A DNA stretch of 64,000 nucleotides from Bradyrhizobium prioriisuperbiae (GCF_032397745.1 NZ_CP135921.1:1426001-1490000), one strand, 5' to 3'. Positions 44,425 through 53,765 are shown, numbered from the stretch's first letter. Made by a program: numbers and translations. Notes: generated by a model from the letters alone, not told the origin.

Positions 44425-45341
44425 GCAGCGCTCCCCGCGGGATGGGTCTTCATCCAATGGCGTGCCACGTCCGACCGCTTCGCGATCCAGACCCGCTCGT
44501 GCGAGCCGACCAGATCGAGGAACCTTGCGATGCCTTCGGAGCGAGCCGGCTGGCCGGAAATCCTGGAGTGCAGGCTGACCGTCATCATTTTCGGCGCCGC
44601 CGCGCCCTCCGCGTAGAGCACGCGGAATGCCGACGCGAGATGATCGTAGAAATCGTTGGCGGTTGCCAGCTTGGCGGTGGCAAGCCGGTTGTCGTTGTTG
44701 GTGAAACTGTGCGGAACGATCAAATGGTCGCCGCCGCCGACATCGACCCAGTAAGGCAGGTCATCGGCGTAGCTGTCGGAATCGTAGAGAAAGCCGCCAT
44801 GCTCGACCAACAGCGCACGGGTACGGCTGCTCGGCGAATACCGGCTTTGCCAGCCGAGCGGCCGTCGCCCCACCAGCCGTTCAAGGCTGCGCACGGAATT
44901 GGCGATGACCGCCCGCTCCTCCTCTGCCGTCATCAGGAACTGGCGCGCGAAGCGCTCGCCGTGGCAGCAGAGATCGTGGTCGGATGACCGGATCGCGTCC
45001 GCGATCTCGACATTGCGTTCGACCGCTTGCGCGCAGACATTCAGCGTAATCGGGATGCGCCTCTCGTCAAAAAGCCTCATCAGACGCCAAAAACCGACGC
45101 GCGAGCCGTATTCGAACAGCGACTCCGCGACGAAATCGCGTGAGCCGGCCGGCACCTCTCCGGCGATCGCATCGGTCAGCGCCGTCTCCGTCGCGCCGTC
45201 GCCGTCGGTGATCGACGGCTCGGCGCCCTCCTCGACGTTGAGCACGACGACGACAGCTATCCGTGCATCGTTAGGCCATCTGGCCCGCGGAACGCTGCGA
45301 CCATAGCCGACGAAATCGCGCCTGCCATCTCGCGTCGTCAT
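44421..45341 (-). CDS. Polysaccharide-deacetylase-fold allantoinase homologue (PuuE type)
   Basis: A 306-residue carbohydrate-esterase-4-fold protein whose whole pattern follows Pseudomonas PuuE allantoinase: RDFVGYGRSVPRARWPNDARIAV at the start, VLNVEEGAEPS, ESLFEYGSRVGFWRLMRLFDERRIPIT, CCHGERF, GWQSRYSPSSRTRALLVEHGGFLYDSDSYADDLPYW and PKMMTVSLHSRISGQPAR. PuuE opens the hydantoin ring of allantoin. Here it likely opens a cyclic amide or ureide made by the oxygenase steps. Overlaps of four bases on both sides tie it to the amidase and amidohydrolase genes. Confidence 0.88.
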   Translation of the reverse strand: MTTRDGRRDFVGYGRSVPRARWPNDARIAVVVVLNVEEGAEPSITDGDGATETALTDAIAGEVPAGSRDFVAESLFEYGSRVGFWRLMRLFDERRIPITLNVCAQAVERNVEIADAIRSSDHDLCCHGERFARQFLMTAEEERAVIANSVRSLERLVGRRPLGWQSRYSPSSRTRALLVEHGGFLYDSDSYADDLPYWVDVGGGDHLIVPHSFTNNDNRLATAKLATANDFYDHLASAFRVLYAEGAAAPKMMTVSLHSRISGQPARSEGIARFLDLVGSHERVWIAKRSDVARHWMKTHPAGSAA

Positions 45342-46516
45342 GATGTGCGAGCCGCCAACTGCTCCGCAGCATCGAGCAGCAGATGTTCCTTCCGCGGACC
45401 GGCGATCAAGGAGAGCCCCGCCGGGCAGCCGTCAACAACGGCGGCAGGGATGTTGATCTGAGGAAGCCGGCAGAGACTGGCGACGCAGGTGAGCGCCAGG
45501 GTCCTTTCGCGGAACTCGACCTGCTTCGAGAGCGGCGCATCCAGCAACGGAGGCAGGTCGTGAGCGGTCGGCAGGACGATGACGCCGTCGTCTCCGAGCA
45601 TCTCGACAAGGGCATCCGTCAGACGCTCGCGCTGAACGACCGCCTCGGCCAGCTTCGCGGGATCGACGGTCGCCGCAAGATCGAGGCGCTGCGCGACCAT
45701 GGGGCTCAGCATGCGGTTCGGCATCCTGCCCCAGGCGCCGAAGGTGGCCCAGAGATCGTGCAGTTGCAGCAGCCTGAACGTATCGAGCCAGAGGTCGACA
45801 CCGCCGGCAAACAGTTTTGTCTCGCGCGCGGGCCCCATGGACTGCGCGACGGCCAACAGCGTTTCGCCCACCGCCTGAACCGGAATCTCGAACGCATCGC
45901 GCGCCAGCAGGAGACGCGACGCGATCCGCCGCCCCGCAGGCCCGAAATAGCGGTCCGCCACACGCCGCATCGTGCCAACGTCGCGCGCGAGCAGGCCGAC
46001 GGTGTCGAAGCTCGGCGCCATCGGCATCACGCCCGCGGTCGAAATCCGGCCGAACGTCGTCCGCAAGCCGAACAGTCCGCAGAAGCTGGCCGGCACGCGG
46101 ATCGAGCCGCCCGTATCGGTACCCAAGGCGAAATCGCAGAGACCTGCGGCCACCGCCGACGCTGATCCGCTCGATGAGCCGCCCGGGACGCGCCCCGGCG
46201 CCGCCGGATTGAGCGGCGTTCCGAAATGCGGGTTCATGCCGAACATCCCGCATGCGATCTCGTCGGTGTGGGTCTTGCCGATCATCTCGGCGCCCGCCAT
46301 CAGCGGCACCAATACCGCCGGCGCCGTCGCCACGGCTTCGGAAGCATCGCGCAGCCGATCCGGATTTCCCCAGCCGGACTTGTATCCCTTGATGTCGAAG
46401 AGATCCTTGACTGCGAAGGTGAGGCCGGCGAGCGGCCCGTCGGCCGCCATCCGCAGCGAGGACAGTCCATGCTCGACGAATGCCGAGCGTCTGGCTTGTT
46501 CAGGAGTGAACGACAT
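45338..46516 (-). CDS. Amidase-signature family hydrolase
   Basis: A 392-residue amidase-signature enzyme. The Ser-cisSer-Lys triad is visible as Lys37 (FAVKDLFD), Ser114 (PGGSSSGSAS) and Ser138 (TDTGGSIRVPA). Members cleave linear amides, including ureide and allophanate-type products of heterocycle breakdown. It starts only four bases after the HpaB-type stop and overlaps the PuuE-like gene by four bases. Substrate unknown; the position suggests a linear amide left after ring opening. Confidence 0.9.
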   Translation of the reverse strand: MSFTPEQARRSAFVEHGLSSLRMAADGPLAGLTFAVKDLFDIKGYKSGWGNPDRLRDASEAVATAPAVLVPLMAGAEMIGKTHTDEIACGMFGMNPHFGTPLNPAAPGRVPGGSSSGSASAVAAGLCDFALGTDTGGSIRVPASFCGLFGLRTTFGRISTAGVMPMAPSFDTVGLLARDVGTMRRVADRYFGPAGRRIASRLLLARDAFEIPVQAVGETLLAVAQSMGPARETKLFAGGVDLWLDTFRLLQLHDLWATFGAWGRMPNRMLSPMVAQRLDLAATVDPAKLAEAVVQRERLTDALVEMLGDDGVIVLPTAHDLPPLLDAPLSKQVEFRERTLALTCVASLCRLPQINIPAAVVDGCPAGLSLIAGPRKEHLLLDAAEQLAARTS

Positions 46517-46520
46517 TGCT

Positions 46521-48002
46521 CTACTCTGCGGCGTCCGGCATTTCCTGCGCGGACGGAAGTCCATAGGAGGACATAAAGTCGTCGACCGCGCCCTTCACGG
46601 CATCCCAGTCGAAGAAGCGGAACGAATTGCCGCGCGTGACGAAGGGGGGACCCGAATAGAACATCTCGTACTGGAGATGGCGCGAGCCGAATTCGGATCC
46701 GACGGCATCCCATGCCAGCTTCATCAGCTTGACCCGCTCCTCGGAGGAGGCGACGGGAGAGCGCTGTGTCTTGCCGATGATGGCGCGGGTCTCCGGATGC
46801 TCGAAGTCGGCATAGGACGATGGCACCATGATCATCCCACCGCCCGAAAGCGACCGGATGGTCTCGACGACCTCGGGATAGGTGGTCTGCGCGATGACCT
46901 GCGCCGTGCAGAGGATGGACCTGTCAGGCACGTAGTAGCCGTGAAAATTCTCGCCCTTCAGCTCCATCGCGATGACGAGGGCCTCGATATTGCTGACTTT
47001 CGCGGCGACCAGGCCGAGCGTATCCCTCACCTGCGGATGATTGATGATGTTGTTGGTTTCGGCGATCTTCCTGGCGAGACCGAGCAGGAATTTCAGCTTC
47101 ACCATCAGGCGGATCATGCATTGGTAGTTGTGGAAGACATGGGCGCGCGTATCGTGCCATTGCGCGCTCGCCATCCTCAGGTTCTTGAACACGAAGACCC
47201 GATCCCAGGGGATCTTGACGTCGTCGAAATAGACCACTGCGTCGTTCTCGTCGAAGCGCGACGACAGCGGATAATCGAACGACGATGTCGCGCTCTGCTC
47301 GTAGCTGCGGCGCGACATCAGCGTCAGCCCCTTCATCGAAACCGGCACGACCGCGGTGAAGGCGTAATCCTCGTCTCCGGCCTGCAGGGCCTGGAAACCG
47401 GATATCAGCAGTTCGTTCGCCATGACGCCAGAGGTCGCCAGCATCTTGGCGCCGCGGATCGTGATGCCTTCGGCATCCTCGTCGACGACGGAAGCGACCA
47501 GATGCCGATCCGGCTGCTGCCCCGCCGACTTCGCCTTATCCGCCTGCGGATTGATGATCACGTAGGAGAGGAAGAGATCGTTGTCCCGCGCATATTCGAA
47601 ATAGGATTCGAGCGCCGCGGCCCGCTTCGGATCGCATTCGGAGAACGCGGCAAGCCCCATCCGGAAGCCGGCCAGCGTCGAAGCCACGTGATCGGGCGAG
47701 CGGCCGATCATGCCGCAGGAGAGCTCGGCCCATCGCTCGAGCGCCTGCCGGCGCCGCACCAGATCGCCGTAGGTTTTCGGAAGCTGCCACGCAAGGCTGA
47801 CCCGCGACCCGCTGGACGGGGATGTAAACGTCATCTGTTCGAGATTTTCGGGCGCGGCCTGGTAGTCGTACAGGCGCGCGGCAGATGCGACGGCGTTGCG
47901 AAAGCACGGATCGGTCGTGACGTCGGATACGTGACGTCCATCGATGAAGATCGATCGACCGTCCCTGATACTTGAGAGATAGGACTTTCCGTCTTTAGCC
48001 AT
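46521..48002 (-). CDS. HpaB-type FADH2-dependent monooxygenase (4-hydroxyphenylacetate 3-hydroxylase family)
   Basis: A 493-residue class D flavin monooxygenase. Recognisable regions are DGKSYLSSIRDGRSIFIDGRHV after residue 2, NDLFLSYVIINPQADKAKS, ITIRGAKMLATSGVMANE and the helical C-terminal part around RSLSGGGMIMVPSS. It needs reduced flavin, which the flavin reductase encoded four genes downstream can supply. Relatives hydroxylate phenols and some N-heterocycles. ATG 48002 follows GGAG with five-base spacing. It heads the nine-gene run and is divergent from the RutB-like gene with 392 bases between. Confidence 0.9.
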   Translation of the reverse strand: MAKDGKSYLSSIRDGRSIFIDGRHVSDVTTDPCFRNAVASAARLYDYQAAPENLEQMTFTSPSSGSRVSLAWQLPKTYGDLVRRRQALERWAELSCGMIGRSPDHVASTLAGFRMGLAAFSECDPKRAAALESYFEYARDNDLFLSYVIINPQADKAKSAGQQPDRHLVASVVDEDAEGITIRGAKMLATSGVMANELLISGFQALQAGDEDYAFTAVVPVSMKGLTLMSRRSYEQSATSSFDYPLSSRFDENDAVVYFDDVKIPWDRVFVFKNLRMASAQWHDTRAHVFHNYQCMIRLMVKLKFLLGLARKIAETNNIINHPQVRDTLGLVAAKVSNIEALVIAMELKGENFHGYYVPDRSILCTAQVIAQTTYPEVVETIRSLSGGGMIMVPSSYADFEHPETRAIIGKTQRSPVASSEERVKLMKLAWDAVGSEFGSRHLQYEMFYSGPPFVTRGNSFRFFDWDAVKGAVDDFMSSYGLPSAQEMPDAAE

Positions 48003-48394
48003 GGGGACTCCGCAAAGTGTGCTGGAATCCGACGCCAGGCTCTTACCCATTGCAGCCGGAGAGTTCACGTGTCGCATCATAGTGATGCACCATCCGAACC
48101 GTCAAGCCGATCCATTGTGCAGACAGGTTCATTGCAATTTCAGCATTTCGTCGCACCGGTGACCGCATGTTGAGCAGTTCTGTAGCCAGGTTGCACAACA
48201 TGAGGACACTCGATCGATGGACGCGTTCATATGTCGCCGCAATAGAGCTTCCTCCCCGGCTCGCTTCTTGCTAAGTTTGCTTATGTTCGATCGGCCGAAA
48301 ATTCGGGTCGAACCCAAATCCTACATTGCTTTGATCTGAAACCGGTCCGGCGCGCGCTCGGCGCTGCCGACCGCTGTTTCCTACTGCGAGTTTC
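48003..48394. promoter_or_regulatory. Divergent promoter region, HpaB-type operon / rutB-like gene
   Basis: Non-coding 392 bases. A nested palindrome at 48286-48312 (TTCGA ... CCGAA-AA-TTCGG ... TCGAA) could be an operator or hairpin. Upstream of the HpaB-type gene lies a region richer in A/T, suitable for promoters. No regulator gene is adjacent. Confidence 0.4.
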
Positions 48395-49099
48395 ATGATG
48401 CCCAGCACCGATGTACTGAAGATTGACGCGAGACCCGGCGCGGTCGAGTGGCGTCTCTCAGAGATCGCCTTGATCGTCGTCGACATGCAAAATGGCTTCT
48501 GCTCGGCCGGTGGCTATCTGGACAAGGTCGGATATGACATTTCGGGCGCGCGCCCGGTGATCGAGGCGACCGCCCGGCTGCTGCCGCTCGTCCGTACCGC
48601 CGGCATGAAGGTCGTCTTTCTGCAAAGCGGTTTCGATCCCGGCTACAAGGTTGTGGCGGGTCCGTCGGCTCCGGTGTGGCATAAGTCGGAGGCCATCCTG
48701 CTGATGCGGTCGAGACCCGAGCTGCACGGGACGCTGATCACCGAGGGCACGTGGGACTATCGGATCGTCGATGAACTTCGTCCACAGGATGACGATATCG
48801 TCGTGCAGAAATCGCGCTATGGCGGCTTCTCCGGGACCAATCTCGACCAGGTGCTTCGCGCACACCGCATTCGCAACCTCCTGTTCACGGGCATCGCGAC
48901 GAATGTCTGTGTCGAAACCACGCTGCGAGAGGCCTACGGCCTCGAATACTTTCCCCTGCTGCTGGAAGACGCGACAAACCAGGCCGGGCCGCCGGAGCTG
49001 AAGCAGGCCACGCTGTTCAACGTCGAGCGCTATTTCGGATGGGTATCCGATACGAGCGCGCTGACGCGCGCCATCAGCGGATCGAGAGAGGCTGCATGA
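48395..49099 (+). CDS. RutB-like ureidoacrylate amidohydrolase (cysteine hydrolase)
   Basis: A 234-residue isochorismatase-fold cysteine hydrolase. The triad Asp30 (IVVDMQNGF), Lys139 (VVQKSRYGGF) and Cys172 (ATNVCVETTLREA) is complete. The middle and end follow RutB of the E. coli pyrimidine-degrading Rut pathway very closely (TWDYRIVDELRPQ, FTGIATNVCVE, LLLEDATNQAGP, ALF-like TLFNVERYFGWVS). RutB hydrolyses ureidoacrylate peracid or ureidoacrylate, so this enzyme likely cleaves a ureido group after ring opening. It overlaps the broken amidohydrolase gene by four bases. Confidence 0.88.
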   Translation: MMPSTDVLKIDARPGAVEWRLSEIALIVVDMQNGFCSAGGYLDKVGYDISGARPVIEATARLLPLVRTAGMKVVFLQSGFDPGYKVVAGPSAPVWHKSEAILLMRSRPELHGTLITEGTWDYRIVDELRPQDDDIVVQKSRYGGFSGTNLDQVLRAHRIRNLLFTGIATNVCVETTLREAYGLEYFPLLLEDATNQAGPPELKQATLFNVERYFGWVSDTSALTRAISGSREAA

Positions 49100-50061
49100 G
49101 CCCGCCACGCGAGCGCATTGCGCTCACCAAGGTCTCGCGTGTCTACACATGCGACGACCCTGCCTCCACGATCGCCGACGCCACTGTTCTGGTCGAGGAC
49201 GGCAAGATCCTGGCGATCGGACCCAGCCGCGAGATCGACACCTCTGGCTTTCGGCAGATTCCGCTCGCGGACCGCATCCTGCTCCCGGGGTTCGTAAACA
49301 CGCATCACCACTTCTTTCAGCACCTGACGCGGAGCGTTCCGTTTGTGCACCGGGGTCGCGTGCTCGACTGGCTGGGTGGACTGTATCCGCTCTAGGCTGA
49401 ACTCGACGCCGACATGATGTACTGGGCGACCATGGCCGCCTGCTGCGAGCTTCTGCTCAGCGGGTGCACGACGGTGGCCGACTGCTCCTATCTGCGCCCG
49501 AAGGACGACGGCTCGATCGTTGCAGCCGAGATCGAAGCGGTGAGGAGAGCGGGGCTGCGCTTTCATCTTCATCATGGATCGATGCCAACCATCGAAGGTG
49601 ATCTCGCCGAGCGGCTTCGCCCCATCATGGGGGCGCGGCTGGATCATCTACTCGACGACGAAGCCGCGATCTTTCACGCCCAGGAGCAGTCGATTTTGCG
49701 ATATCACGATCCGTCGCCCTATTCGATGCTGCGTGTAGCGATCGGCCCGACCTCGCTGCCCTATGCGAACCACAGGCTCTTGCGGCGCTTCGCCGAACTG
49801 GCGATGGAAGCGGATATCGGGCTTCATACTCATTTCCACTCCGGTCCGTCCGATTGGGAAGGAGCCGGCCTTCGTCCGCTCGATCTCCTGAGCGAACTGG
49901 GATGGATCCGGCCAAAGACATGGTTCGCTCACGCAACCCGGCTGGATGCCGAATTGGCGGCGCGCGGTCCAAAATCCTGGCGAACGATCTCAATCATGAG
50001 GTCAATCCCCGCCGCGCTGCCGGCCGATGTGAAGATACGCCCATGCGCCCGATTAGAGTGA
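49096..50061 (+). pseudogene. Broken third amidohydrolase (8-oxoguanine-deaminase-like)
   Basis: The frame opens with MSPPRERIALTKVSRVYTCD and continues LLPGFVNTHHHFFQHLTRSVP (metal-binding HxH present) up to WLGGLYPL, then meets a TAG at 49393-49395 where a Trp codon (TGG) is expected. The same frame goes on as AELDADMMYWATMAACCELLLSGCTT, then LHTHFHSGPSDW and KTWFAHATRLD. After about residue 300 the homology stops and some 130 C-terminal residues with the final metal Asp are missing. So there is both a nonsense mutation and a 3' truncation. Confidence 0.85.
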
Positions 50062-50207
50062 TGCGTCATCGATTTCGACGTTCGGAGCACGTTGGCGCAA
50101 GGATTCGACTGAAATTTGTATGGGCGTTGTACGGGATTTCGACAGGCCGCATAAAGTAGAGTAGTGAAAATGCCAAGAACCCCTTATTTTTCCGATAGAA
50201 TTTGAAT

Positions 50208-50281
50208 TGGAGCGGGCGAAGGGAATCGAACCCTCGTATGCAGCTTGGGAAGCTGCCGTTCTACCATTGAACTACGCCCGC
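50208..50281 (-). tRNA. tRNA-Gly (anticodon CCC)
   Basis: Full cloverleaf on the minus strand: acceptor GCGGGCG / CGCCCGC, D arm GTTC..GAAC, anticodon stem GCAGC / GCTGC with loop TTCCCAA (anticodon CCC), T arm AGGG-TTCGATT-CCCT, discriminator T and an encoded CCA (50208-50210). It reads glycine GGG codons. The 3' end points toward the accessory island, as expected if it served as an integration site. Confidence 0.95.
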
Positions 50282-50520
50282 ATTATCAATGACTTGGCTG
50301 GTTCTCGCTTTGCGTTATGTGGCCATGAGGTGGACACTTCGCGCGGGGCCGATACCGCCAGACGACGCAGCTTATACTGATTTTTGATCAAGCCCGCTAC
50401 GCTCGCCCGGCAGCTTTTTTCCTTTTGTGCCCCGTCTTCAGCGACCTCTATCATCAGGCGCTCGACGTGGTGTTGCTCACGCCCCCGCAGTTCGTCCAGA
50501 CCGGAGAGGACCGTTCCGCC

Positions 50521-51228
50521 GTGACCCCGCCATTGACCAGCGTCTGGTCCAGGCTCGTGATCGTTGAGGGGATCATGGGCTCCGGCAAATCAACCAACAC
50601 CCAGAGCATCGCTCGCAGGCTGGATGCACAGGGCATCCCCGCAATCGGGATCACCGAAGGGGTTCGTCCACATCCGATCCGTCTGAATTCCAACTTGCCC
50701 TGGAGTGAGACGAAGCCGGCCGAGCTTGCCAATTCGTGCATCGCCAAGTGGCGCTCATTCGTCGACAGGTCCTTGGCGATGGAACGCGTATCTGTTGTCG
50801 ACGGACAACTCTTCCACGGCAATCTGACGACGCTATTCTTGCTCGAAGCCGATTTCGACTTGATTGCCGGATACTGTCGGGACGTTGTCGCAGTCATCAA
50901 GCCTCCGAGCCCCCTGCTCGTCTATTTTCACCAGGAGGATGTCGACAGCGCAATTCACGCCGTCTCGACGCAGCGAGGCGAGACATGGGTGAACTATCAG
51001 ATCAATTGGAAACTGGAATCGCCGTACGCAAAGAGGCGCGGCCTGGCGGGCCTCGACGGCCTCATCGTCCTTTATCGTCACTATCGGGCACTCACCGATC
51101 AGCTGTTTGCGGATGTCGAGATCCCCAAGATCAGCATCGAGAATTCGCGGCAGGAGTGGGCGATATACGACGGCATGATCGATCGCGCGTTGAACAACGT
51201 AAACGCAATTTCGAAAATGCCGATTTGA
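50521..51228 (+). CDS. P-loop protein resembling thymidylate/deoxynucleoside kinases
   Basis: About 235 residues. A clear Walker A motif (VIVEGIMGSGKSTNTQSIARRL) follows the start by about 10 residues, then a DGQLFHGNLTT segment and helices rich in aromatic residues. The fold guess is a nucleotide or small-molecule kinase, but no lid or DRY-type signature confirms it. Start uncertain: GTG 50521 after GGAGAGGA is preferred; an upstream TTG at 50425 would add 32 non-conserved-looking residues. Stands alone beside tRNA-Gly. Confidence 0.65.
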   Translation: MTPPLTSVWSRLVIVEGIMGSGKSTNTQSIARRLDAQGIPAIGITEGVRPHPIRLNSNLPWSETKPAELANSCIAKWRSFVDRSLAMERVSVVDGQLFHGNLTTLFLLEADFDLIAGYCRDVVAVIKPPSPLLVYFHQEDVDSAIHAVSTQRGETWVNYQINWKLESPYAKRRGLAGLDGLIVLYRHYRALTDQLFADVEIPKISIENSRQEWAIYDGMIDRALNNVNAISKMPI

Positions 51229-51550
51229 TGTCACAGAACTGGCACCAAGCAAGCAGGCCGGCGCGTGTTTGAGATTGTACGACGAGGCTGCTGGTCACCG
51301 GTCGTGACAAGCTAGTGCGGCGGAACGGGGCGAGACAACCGGCTATTTTCCAGCAGAAGCTGCGCCCTCGCATCGCCGCCGAACGAGGCGCTACCGCTGT
51401 CCCGGCACATTGCTTTCAATCTGCAGAAAATTTGAATCACATTGGCGGGCTTAACCTTACCGGGGCATAGCGGTGCATAGCCCCAACTATTCCCTAATCT
51501 GGGATCGTCGGCTCGCTAGGAAGGATGCGCTCAAAACAGCCGGTGATTCG
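51229..51550. other. Intergenic region without recognised features
   Basis: About 320 bases between the P-loop protein and the EAL protein. I see no gene, RNA or strong terminator here; it should contain the promoter of the EAL gene. Confidence 0.4.
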
Positions 51551-52774
51551 ATGCAACATCAAAAATCAGAAACACCTTCCAAAGCACCTTCCAGGTTCGT
51601 CGCATTCGGACGGCGCAAGATCATGCCGAGCGTCTGCGTGCTCGACGGCAAACAACACATCCGTACATTTCTGGTCGAAGCGCTCGAAGAGTTGGGACTG
51701 CTCACGACCGAATGCCGGGATGCGCAGGAGCTGGATGCGCGGCTCGCCCAGCAGCACATCGACCTCGTGGTGCTGGGACTGTCGGCCGGAGGGGTGGAAG
51801 CGAGCCACGTGCTGACGTGCCTCGCCGCCCAATCGTTCGAGGGCCAGGTCCTCGCACTCGGCCCAGCAGGTTCGCCCGTGGTGGCGGCGATCCGGCAATT
51901 GGGCCATGAGCTGGGGCTTGTGATGCGGCCGACGCTCGCCACGCCATTCGGCGCCGAGAGCCTGCGCGCCAGCGTCGCCGGCCTGTTGCCGGCAGACGGA
52001 GCTCCGAGCGCACCGGTGGACGTGGCGGAGGCGTTGAAATCGGGCTGGCTGGAGCTGTGGTACCAGCACAAGGTCGACGCGCGCACCTTGATATCGCGCG
52101 GCGCGGAAGCGCTGATCCGGATGCGGCATCCGTCGTGGGGCGTGGTACCGCCGGCCTACTTCATTCCCGAAGACGGCGATCCGAATTTCCGTGGCCTGTC
52201 GGAATTCGTGATCGGCAAGGCGATCGACGACTGGCGCTATTTTCTTGGCCACAGCGGCCCCGTGGATCTGTCGATCAACCTGCCGGCGTCGTTCCTCGAA
52301 GATCCGGAGGCGATCGACCGGCTCTGCCTGCAGATGCCGAACCATCCGGCCTTCAGCGGACTGATCATCGAAATCAACGGCACCGACATCGTCCGCAGGC
52401 TCGACCTGCTGGTGGATGTTGCCAAGCAGGTGCGTTTTCACAACATCGCCGTTTCGATCGACGACATCGGCACGGACTGGCCCTCGCTGATGGGGCTCAA
52501 CGATTTCCCGTTCACCGAGATCAAGGTCGATCGCAAATTCGTCAGCGGCTGCGCCGACGACAGCCTGAAACGCAGCGTATGCCGCCGCATCATCGATCTG
52601 GCGAACAGCTACGGCGCGCGAACCGTCGCCGAGGGCGTCGAGACGCGCGCCGACCTCATCGCCGTGCACGAGATGGGCTTCGATCTCGCGCAGGGCTTCC
52701 TGTTCGGCAAGCCGGTGGCGCCGCGAAAGTTCGCGCGTTCCTCGCTGTCGCGGCCACTGGCCATGCTGGATTAG
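51551..52774 (+). CDS. EAL-domain protein with degenerate receiver domain
   Basis: About 407 residues. Residues 25-150 resemble a response-regulator receiver ([23 protein letters not shown]) but the usual phospho-Asp strand reads [11 protein letters not shown], so the phosphorylation site is missing. The C-terminal half is an EAL phosphodiesterase domain with [43 protein letters not shown] and AQGFLFGKP; most metal and substrate residues are kept. It would cleave cyclic-di-GMP. Start unsure between ATG 51551 and ATG 51623. It converges on the SDR gene with a four-base overlap. Confidence 0.82.
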   Translation: MQHQKSETPSKAPSRFVAFGRRKIMPSVCVLDGKQHIRTFLVEALEELGLLTTECRDAQELDARLAQQHIDLVVLGLSAGGVEASHVLTCLAAQSFEGQVLALGPAGSPVVAAIRQLGHELGLVMRPTLATPFGAESLRASVAGLLPADGAPSAPVDVAEALKSGWLELWYQHKVDARTLISRGAEALIRMRHPSWGVVPPAYFIPEDGDPNFRGLSEFVIGKAIDDWRYFLGHSGPVDLSINLPASFLEDPEAIDRLCLQMPNHPAFSGLIIEINGTDIVRRLDLLVDVAKQVRFHNIAVSIDDIGTDWPSLMGLNDFPFTEIKVDRKFVSGCADDSLKRSVCRRIIDLANSYGARTVAEGVETRADLIAVHEMGFDLAQGFLFGKPVAPRKFARSSLSRPLAMLD

Positions 52775-53529
52775 CGCGGCGCCATGCGAATGGCACCGTC
52801 GAGCCGGATGGTCTCGCCGTTCAGCATCGGGTTCTCCGCGATGTGCACGGCAAGCGCGGCGTATTCGTCCGGGTGTCCGAGACGGGAGGGATGCGGGACT
52901 TGGGCGCCGAGGCTTTTCTGCGCCTGCTCGCTCAGGCCCTTCAGCAACGGCGTGAGGAACAGGCCGGGCGCGATGGTGTTGACGCGAACAAGCGACTGGG
53001 CGAGGTCACGCGCGATCGGCAATGTCATGCCGACAATGCCGCCCTTCGACGCGGAATAGGCAGCTTGCCCGATTTGTCCATCAAACGCTGCGACGCTGGC
53101 GGTATTGATGATGACCCCGCGCTCCTCCCTCACAGGTTCCGTCGTCACCAGACGTTCGGCGACAAGCCGGATCACATTGAACGTCCCGATCAGATTGATG
53201 TTGATCACGCGCTGGAATGCAGCCAGCGGATGAACGCCGTTCTTGCCCACGGTCTTGATCGCATCACCGATGCCGGCGCAGTTGACCAGGATGCGGGGAA
53301 TGCCGTGACGCGCCTCGCTTTGCGCGACAGCGGCCCGAACCTGCTCTTCGCTGGTGACGTCACCCGTGATCGCGAGCCCGCCGATCTCGCTGGCGACGGC
53401 CTCTGCGTCCGCCGTGTTGAGATCGAACACCGCGACACGCGCGCCCTTGGCAGCCATCGCACGTGCGGTCGCGGCGCCCAGTCCCGAGCCGCCACCGGTA
53501 ATCAACACAGACAGATTATCGAGCTTCAT
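52771..53529 (-). CDS. SDR family NAD(P)-dependent oxidoreductase (HSD10-like)
   Basis: A 252-residue classical SDR with TGGGSGLG, acidic VFDLN after strand 2 (NAD+ preference), [28 protein letters not shown] (Ser, Tyr, Lys triad) and PGLFLTPLL. The pattern is that of 3-hydroxyacyl-CoA dehydrogenase type 2 / 17-beta-HSD10 enzymes. It is divergent from a MarR regulator gene, with a palindrome at 53702-53726 between, so it is probably controlled by that regulator. Confidence 0.88.
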   Translation of the reverse strand: MKLDNLSVLITGGGSGLGAATARAMAAKGARVAVFDLNTADAEAVASEIGGLAITGDVTSEEQVRAAVAQSEARHGIPRILVNCAGIGDAIKTVGKNGVHPLAAFQRVININLIGTFNVIRLVAERLVTTEPVREERGVIINTASVAAFDGQIGQAAYSASKGGIVGMTLPIARDLAQSLVRVNTIAPGLFLTPLLKGLSEQAQKSLGAQVPHPSRLGHPDEYAALAVHIAENPMLNGETIRLDGAIRMAPR

Positions 53530-53701
53530 GATTCAACCTTCAAAAACAGCGAATGGAAACCACCGCGGCAACGCGGCTGCGCGATCGGGACGATTCCTTG
53601 ACAAGTGGCCAGCAGCCGTCGCCCTCCGCCCGGCAAAAAACCTGTCCCATGAGGCCTCCTTGCGTCTACAACCTGATGGGCGGTCAATTCGTGCTGCTCG
53701 A

Positions 53702-53726
53702 GAATGGTTATAGTATATAATTATTC
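53702..53726. promoter_or_regulatory. Candidate MarR operator
   Basis: Imperfect inverted repeat GAATGGTTATA - GTA - TATAATTATTC, 9 of 11 positions paired, in an A/T-rich patch between the divergent SDR and MarR genes. Size and position fit a MarR dimer site that would regulate both genes. Confidence 0.5.
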
Positions 53727-53765
53727 TCGGAGGTGTCAATTCACGCACGGAGGCAGACGTTCGGA

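Noticed and set aside
50208..50281. Island attachment site duplicated at the left border
   Set aside because: I looked for the tRNA 3' end sequence around 28-31 kb and saw no second copy, so no att site is annotated.
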